A model generated the notes under the pieces. It made no database searches. It had not been told where the DNA came from and saw only the letters and a program-made list of their open reading frames with translations. A stretch of DNA of 17,362 bases. It comes from Lachnoclostridium sp. UBA7097 (GTDB taxonomy: Bacteria; Bacillota; Clostridia; Lachnospirales; Lachnospiraceae). Location: contig DKYP01000095.1 in assembly GCA_002499945.1 (NCBI GenBank), forward strand, positions 447 to 17,808, in the 5' to 3' direction. Every line of letters starts with the position of its first letter. Within the stretch, counting starts at the first letter, position 1. Both the position numbers and the translations under genes were made by a program. Shown one piece after another: positions 13,379 through 17,362 of this stretch.

Positions 13379-13858
13379 ATGGATAATAAAGATAATGGTA
13401 ATGGAATTAGAAGAAGTGAAATTGCAATGGAAAATTTTCTGAAAGGTTATAATTGTACACAGTCTGTACTTCTTGCCTTTGAAGATTTACTGCCTGTAGA
13501 AAACAGAAAAGAAATTATCTGCATGGCATCTTCTTTTGGCGGCGGCATGGGACGTTTAAGGGAGGTATGCGGTTCTGTAAGTGGCATGTTTCTTGTGGCA
13601 GGTCTTTTGTATGGTTATGAAGGGCCAGAAACCGGCCAGAAGAAAACGGAATTATATACAAGGATACAGGAACTTGCACATAAGTTTGAGGAGCAGAATG
13701 GCTCTATTGTATGCAGGGAACTTTTAGGGCTGGATGTTAAAAATGAACCGCCTGTTCCAGAGGCAAGGACAAGTGAATATTATAAAAAACGTCCATGCAA
13801 GGAGCTTATTGGAATGGCGGCGGGTATTTTAGAAGATTTTATTAATGAAAATAGTTAG
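13379..13858 (+). CDS. C_GCAxxG_C_C family putative redox protein
   Basis: The 159-residue protein belongs to the C_GCAxxG_C_C group, small cysteine proteins of unknown but probably redox function. The family cysteines are in place: C26 (YNCTQSVL), C64 in the VCGSVSGM block after SSFGGGMG, C112 (IVCRELLG) and C140 (RPCKELI), plus an extra C48. The central block differs slightly from the common CGAxxG (Ala replaced by Ser). There is no signal peptide or selenocysteine codon, so it is probably cytoplasmic. GGGGAT 4 bases upstream supports the start. It lies 78 bases before the metal-type ABC transporter genes, which have their own promoter; a functional link to metal supply is possible but only positional. 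Confidence 0.8.
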   Translation: MDNKDNGNGIRRSEIAMENFLKGYNCTQSVLLAFEDLLPVENRKEIICMASSFGGGMGRLREVCGSVSGMFLVAGLLYGYEGPETGQKKTELYTRIQELAHKFEEQNGSIVCRELLGLDVKNEPPVPEARTSEYYKKRPCKELIGMAAGILEDFINENS

Positions 13859-13870
13859 AATGATAAATCC

Positions 13871-13899
13871 TTGACAAACCATTAGTAACCATATAAAAT
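13871..13899 (+). promoter_or_regulatory. Strong promoter of the metal-type ABC transporter genes
   Basis: TTGACA (13871-13876, perfect), 17 bases, TAAAAT (13894-13899). The spacer contains AACCAT twice, starting at 13877 and 13887, exactly 10 bp apart, a possible regulator site on one DNA face. An in-frame ATG at 13898 overlaps the -10 box and so cannot be the start of transcripts from here. Confidence 0.65.
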
Positions 13900-13936
13900 G
13901 AAAAAGGTTTTCAATTTGTTAAAGGATGGTAGTAAG

Positions 13937-14638
13937 ATGGATAATAGCAAATGCCTGGTTTCATGTGTTAAAGCTGGTCTTGGATATGATAACAGGGCGA
14001 TTATAGAAGATTTTGATTTTGATGTTTATGAAGGCGACTATATATGCGTAGTAGGGGAAAACGGTTCTGGCAAGAGTACGCTTATAAAGACTATACTTGG
14101 GCTTATCAAGCCTGTAAGCGGGCATGTGGAACTGCATGATACTTTAAAGAGCGGCGCTATTGGCTATCTGCCGCAGCAGACCCAAGTGCAGAAGCATTTC
14201 CCAGCAAGTGTTATGGAAGTTGTGATATCTGGCTGTTTAAACAGTATGAAGTGGAGGCCTTTATTTGGCATTTCTGAGAAAAAGAGGGCATTAAAAAACC
14301 TTGACAGAATGGAAATACTGGATTTAAGGAATAAATGTTATGGTGAGCTTTCTGGAGGGCAGCAGCAGAGGGTACTGCTTGCCAGGGCACTTTGTGCAGC
14401 AGAAAAAATACTTGTGCTTGATGAGCCTGTTACTGGTCTTGACCCGGCCGCTGCCGCTGCCCTTTATAACATTTTACAAAGGTTAAATAATGAAGGGATG
14501 GCTATTGTAATGGTAACACATGATTTAAAAAATATTGTAAACAGGGCAGGCAAGATATTGCATATAAATGAAGGCGGGTATTTTTATGGAACAGTAAATG
14601 GATATATGGATTCGGATTATTCCAAAATATTTGTTTAA
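13937..14638 (+). CDS. ABC transporter ATP-binding protein, zinc/manganese type (ZnuC/MntB-like)
   Basis: The 233-residue ATPase has a complete set of motifs, counted from this start: Walker A GENGSGKST (40-48), Q-loop LPQQ (Gln80/81), signature LSGGQQQR (138-145), Walker B ILVLDEP (Asp162, Glu163) and H-loop His195 in VTHD. It powers uptake through the permease encoded next. The pairing with an ABC-3 permease indicates a divalent metal importer, zinc or manganese. The upstream in-frame ATG (13898) lies within the promoter -10 box, so the ATG at 13937 with AAAGGA upstream is chosen. No metal-binding lipoprotein gene is present in the window. Confidence 0.88.
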   Translation: MDNSKCLVSCVKAGLGYDNRAIIEDFDFDVYEGDYICVVGENGSGKSTLIKTILGLIKPVSGHVELHDTLKSGAIGYLPQQTQVQKHFPASVMEVVISGCLNSMKWRPLFGISEKKRALKNLDRMEILDLRNKCYGELSGGQQQRVLLARALCAAEKILVLDEPVTGLDPAAAAALYNILQRLNNEGMAIVMVTHDLKNIVNRAGKILHINEGGYFYGTVNGYMDSDYSKIFV

Positions 14639-14683
14639 AAGGTATTTCTTTAAAAAATATAAAACAGAAAGAGGTAGTTTTTT

Positions 14684-15511
14684 ATGGAAGAATTTATACA
14701 GATGATGTCATATCCATTTATTGTAAGGGCTTTTATTGTAGGGATACTTGTATCATTATGTGCTGCCCTTCTTGGGGTAAGTCTTGTGTTAAAACAATAT
14801 TCAATGATTGGTGACGGGCTTTCGCATGTTTCATATGGTGCGCTTTCAATCGCAGCTGCCTGCGGGATAGCCCCCCTTAAATTGTCTATCCCAGTTGTTA
14901 TAGCAGCTGCATTTATACTTTTAAGGATGAATGAAAATGGTGTAATAAAGTCAGATGCTGCAATTGCTGCAATGTCTGCATCTGCGCTGGCTATAGGTGT
15001 TACTGTAACTTCTTTTACTACAGGAATGACTACAGATGTATGCAGTTATATGTTCGGAAGCATACTTGCAATGTCACAGGATGATGTTGTTTTAAGTGTG
15101 GTACTATCAGTTGTTGTGCTTGCTTTATTTATATTCTGTTACCATAGCATTTTTGCAGTAACATTTGATGAAAGTTTTGCAAGGGCAACAGGCGTAAAAG
15201 TTCCATTTTATAACACAATGATTTCAGTGCTTACAGCTGTAACCATTGTACTTGGAATGCAGATGATGGGGGCAATGCTTATTTCAAGCCTTGTTATATT
15301 CCCGGCACTTTCATCTATGAGGATTTTTAAAAGTTTTAAGGGGGTAATGATATCATCAGGGGTGCTTGCAGTAGTATGCTTTTGTGCTGGAATGATAGTT
15401 TCATATAATTATTCAACACCTGCCGGGGCAAGCGTTGTACTTGCAAATCTATGTGTATTTATAGTATTTCTGGGGCTGCAGAAGTTAAAGACAATAATAA
15501 AGGTAGCATAG
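14684..15511 (+). CDS. Metal ABC transporter permease, ABC-3 family (ZnuB-like)
   Basis: The 275-residue membrane protein has about eight hydrophobic segments. Family features include the opening SYPFIVRAFIVGILVSLCAA, then LLGVSLVLKQYSMIGDGLSHVSYG (split here), the FDESFARATGV cytoplasmic loop, and GAMLISSLVIFPALSSM. These define the ABC-3 permeases that carry Zn2+, Mn2+ or Fe2+. It lies 45 bases after the ATPase gene with AGAGG 9-10 bases before the ATG, so it is in the same operon. Metal specificity cannot be decided from the sequence. Confidence 0.9.
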   Translation: MEEFIQMMSYPFIVRAFIVGILVSLCAALLGVSLVLKQYSMIGDGLSHVSYGALSIAAACGIAPLKLSIPVVIAAAFILLRMNENGVIKSDAAIAAMSASALAIGVTVTSFTTGMTTDVCSYMFGSILAMSQDDVVLSVVLSVVVLALFIFCYHSIFAVTFDESFARATGVKVPFYNTMISVLTAVTIVLGMQMMGAMLISSLVIFPALSSMRIFKSFKGVMISSGVLAVVCFCAGMIVSYNYSTPAGASVVLANLCVFIVFLGLQKLKTIIKVA

Positions 15512-15577
15512 GTAAATGGTTCTTGTTAGAATATTTTTAATATAAATAATGTAATTGTGTGGTTTTGGAGGGGGTTT

Positions 15578-17266
15578 ATGGGAAATGTTATTTCATTAGG
15601 AAACCAGAGCTTTGAATCTATAAGGGAAAGTGGTTCGTTTTATATTGATAAGACTCATTTTATAAAAGAATGGTGGGAAAACCGAGATGTTGTAACATTG
15701 GTTACACGTCCCCGCCGTTTTGGAAAGACTTTGAATTTAAGTATGGCAGAGTGTTTTTTTTCAAACCAGTATGCAGGCAGGGGAAGTCTTTTTGAGGGGC
15801 TTTCTATATGGGAAGATGAAGAATACCAGCATATGCAGGGAAGTTATCCTGTAATTTTTGTAAGTTTTGCAGGTATTAAGGCAGATAATTATAAAGAAGC
15901 AAGAGAAGGAATTGTACATGTAATTATGGCATTATATGCGAAGTACCAGTTTATGTTACAGGATGATTTACTGAATGTGCGTGAAAAGGCTTGTTTTGAT
16001 TTTGTAAACCCTGGAATGTCAGATGCAGAAATGGCAATATCCCTGCATAACCTGTCAATGTGCATGGAACGTTATTATGAGAAGAAGGTCATTATACTTC
16101 TTGATGAATATGATACACCTTTGCAGGAAGCATATGTATATGGCTACTGGGATAAAATGGTTCTGTTGGTACGTTCTCTTTTTAATTATACATTTAAAAC
16201 AAACCCTTATCTGGAACGTGGTCTTTTAACAGGGATTACAAAGGTAAGCAAAGAATCTATATTTTCGGATTTGAATAATTTAGAGGTGGTTACTACAACG
16301 TCTAAAAAGTATTGTACATCTTTTGGTTTTACAGAGAAAGAGGTTTTTAATGCGTTGGAGGAGAGAGGGCTTTCATTAGAAAAAGAAGAGGTAAAGCATT
16401 GGTATGATGGTTTTGTTTTTGGGAATGTGGCAGATATTTATAATCCATGGTCGATTACAAAATTCCTTGATTCTGGGGAATATGGGACATACTGGGCGGA
16501 TACGTCTTCAAATAAGCTTGTTTCTGGTTTAATTATGGCTGGTACTCCAAAGATGAAAATGCAGATGGAGGATTTGCTTGCAGGGGGGTGCCTGGAAACA
16601 GACCTTGATGAACAGGTTGTATTTGAACAGCTGGGGAACGCAGAGGGGGCAATATGGAGCCTGCTTGTTGCAAGTGGTTATTTAAAACCGTTATCCAGGT
16701 ATTTAAATCATAGTAGTGGAAAATTCCATTATAAGCTGGGAGTTACTAATTATGAAACAAGCCTTATGTTTAGAAATATGGTTTCAAGCTGGTTTCCAGA
16801 GTATTTAATTTCATATAATGGTTTTAAGGAAGCATTTTGGGCTGGTGACTTGGATTATATGAACCAGTTTATAAATGATATATCTGAGGAGATGTTTAGT
16901 AGTTTTGATACTGGGAATAAACCATCAGGAAAAGCACAGCCTGGACGTTTTTACCATGGATTTGTCCTGGGTTTAATAGTTGACCTTGCAGACAGATACC
17001 ATATAAGGTCTAACAGGCAGAGCGGTTTTGGGAGATATGATGTAATGATGGAACCAAAGAATAATTTTGATGATGCAATTATTATGGAATTTAAGGTTTT
17101 TAATCCAAGGAGAGAAAAAAGTCTTGAGGATACAGCAGAGGGTGCACTAAAGCAGATTTCTGAAAAAAATTATGATGCAGAATTGTTATCCCATGGTATT
17201 ATAAAAGACAGGATAAGGCACTATGGATTTGCATTTAAGGGAAAAGAAGTTTTGATAAAGCAATAA
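15578..17266 (+). CDS. AAA-ATPase_like protein with C-terminal PD-(D/E)XK nuclease-like domain
   Basis: The 562-residue protein has two parts. The first 280 or so residues are AAA-ATPase_like: YIDKTHFIKEW, then the P-loop-like RPRRFGKT (44-51) and Walker B ILLDEYD with Asp176 and Glu177. The C-terminus carries a PD-(D/E)XK pattern: Asp488 (GRYDVMM), Glu504 and Lys506 (MEFKV), as in the PDDEXK_9 domain. The order matches the DUF1703-type proteins that are multi-copy in gut Clostridia and Bacteroidetes; their function is not established. The ATG at 15578 has GGAGGGGG just upstream; an in-frame GTG at 15557 has no such site and adds non-family residues. It lies 66 bases after the permease gene and is probably not functionally part of that operon. 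All core motifs appear intact. Confidence 0.85.
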   Translation: MGNVISLGNQSFESIRESGSFYIDKTHFIKEWWENRDVVTLVTRPRRFGKTLNLSMAECFFSNQYAGRGSLFEGLSIWEDEEYQHMQGSYPVIFVSFAGIKADNYKEAREGIVHVIMALYAKYQFMLQDDLLNVREKACFDFVNPGMSDAEMAISLHNLSMCMERYYEKKVIILLDEYDTPLQEAYVYGYWDKMVLLVRSLFNYTFKTNPYLERGLLTGITKVSKESIFSDLNNLEVVTTTSKKYCTSFGFTEKEVFNALEERGLSLEKEEVKHWYDGFVFGNVADIYNPWSITKFLDSGEYGTYWADTSSNKLVSGLIMAGTPKMKMQMEDLLAGGCLETDLDEQVVFEQLGNAEGAIWSLLVASGYLKPLSRYLNHSSGKFHYKLGVTNYETSLMFRNMVSSWFPEYLISYNGFKEAFWAGDLDYMNQFINDISEEMFSSFDTGNKPSGKAQPGRFYHGFVLGLIVDLADRYHIRSNRQSGFGRYDVMMEPKNNFDDAIIMEFKVFNPRREKSLEDTAEGALKQISEKNYDAELLSHGIIKDRIRHYGFAFKGKEVLIKQ

Positions 17267-17282
17267 ATAAAAAATGGAGAAA

Positions 17283-17318
17283 TATAAGGGCAGGTGTAAT
17301 TCCTGCCTTATTTAATTA
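17283..17318 (+). terminator. Intrinsic terminator after the AAA/PD-(D/E)XK gene
   Basis: GGCAGG pairs with CCTGCC around TGTAATT. The stem extends outward with ATAA/TTAT across one bulged G, and the tail is TTATTTAATTAT. It lies about 16 bases after the stop codon. Confidence 0.6.
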
Positions 17319-17362
17319 TACCATATAAATTTATATAGCTTCAATAAGTTTTTTGAATGTAT

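Noticed and set aside
1..17362. CRISPR array, tRNA, rRNA or phage attachment site
   Set aside because: No regularly spaced direct repeats, no cloverleaf-like segment with tRNA hallmarks and no rRNA-like stretch was noticed by eye. A covariance-model scan would be decisive.

Overview
The window looks like chromosome from a low-GC anaerobic Firmicute, most probably a Lachnospiraceae-type gut Clostridium. This is an inference from AT-rich DNA with strong AGGAGG-type ribosome binding sites, a maltodextrin-type ABC operon without its own ATPase gene, a BspA-like leucine-rich-repeat protein, a C_GCAxxG_C_C protein and an AAA-ATPase_like/PD-(D/E)XK protein. No rRNA, tRNA or CRISPR array was seen. 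Species was not assigned.

Left part (1-1905) is a transposon graveyard. It holds the C-terminal remnant of an IS982-type transposase, a short IS5-type transposase remnant, structured non-coding DNA, and a 1,258-bp IS630-family element (645-1902). That element has perfect 26-bp inverted repeats and sits in a CTAG target. Its transposase is split into two frames at an A7 run. Next come a BspA-like LRR gene on the minus strand (2060-2941) and a divergent two-gene unit: a LacI-type regulator overlapping a MATE efflux gene (3186-5583).

The central part (5668-11598) is an alpha-glucan uptake and use locus. A clear promoter (TTGCTT-17-TATAAT) is followed at once by three 12-bp CG-centred operator-like sites in exact tandem. 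Then come a lipoprotein solute-binding protein, two permeases, 4-alpha-glucanotransferase (malQ), a terminator-like hairpin and a second LacI-type regulator, probably the local repressor. Between the binding protein and the first permease lies a 12-bp stem whose loop can pair with sequence just before the permease ribosome binding site. This could limit permease expression relative to binding protein.

The right part holds rtcB on the minus strand (11705-12844), convergent with the second regulator. A 311-bp intergenic palindromic element (12939-13249) with 19/20 terminal inverted repeats and nested internal stems follows. It lies neatly between two outward-facing promoters and is a MITE or structured-RNA candidate. 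Then come a C_GCAxxG_C_C redox-type protein, an ATPase and permease of a zinc/manganese-type ABC importer without a binding-protein gene in the window, an AAA-ATPase_like/PD-(D/E)XK protein, and a terminator. The least explained signals are the 311-bp element, the triple operator array and the malE/malF intercistronic structure.
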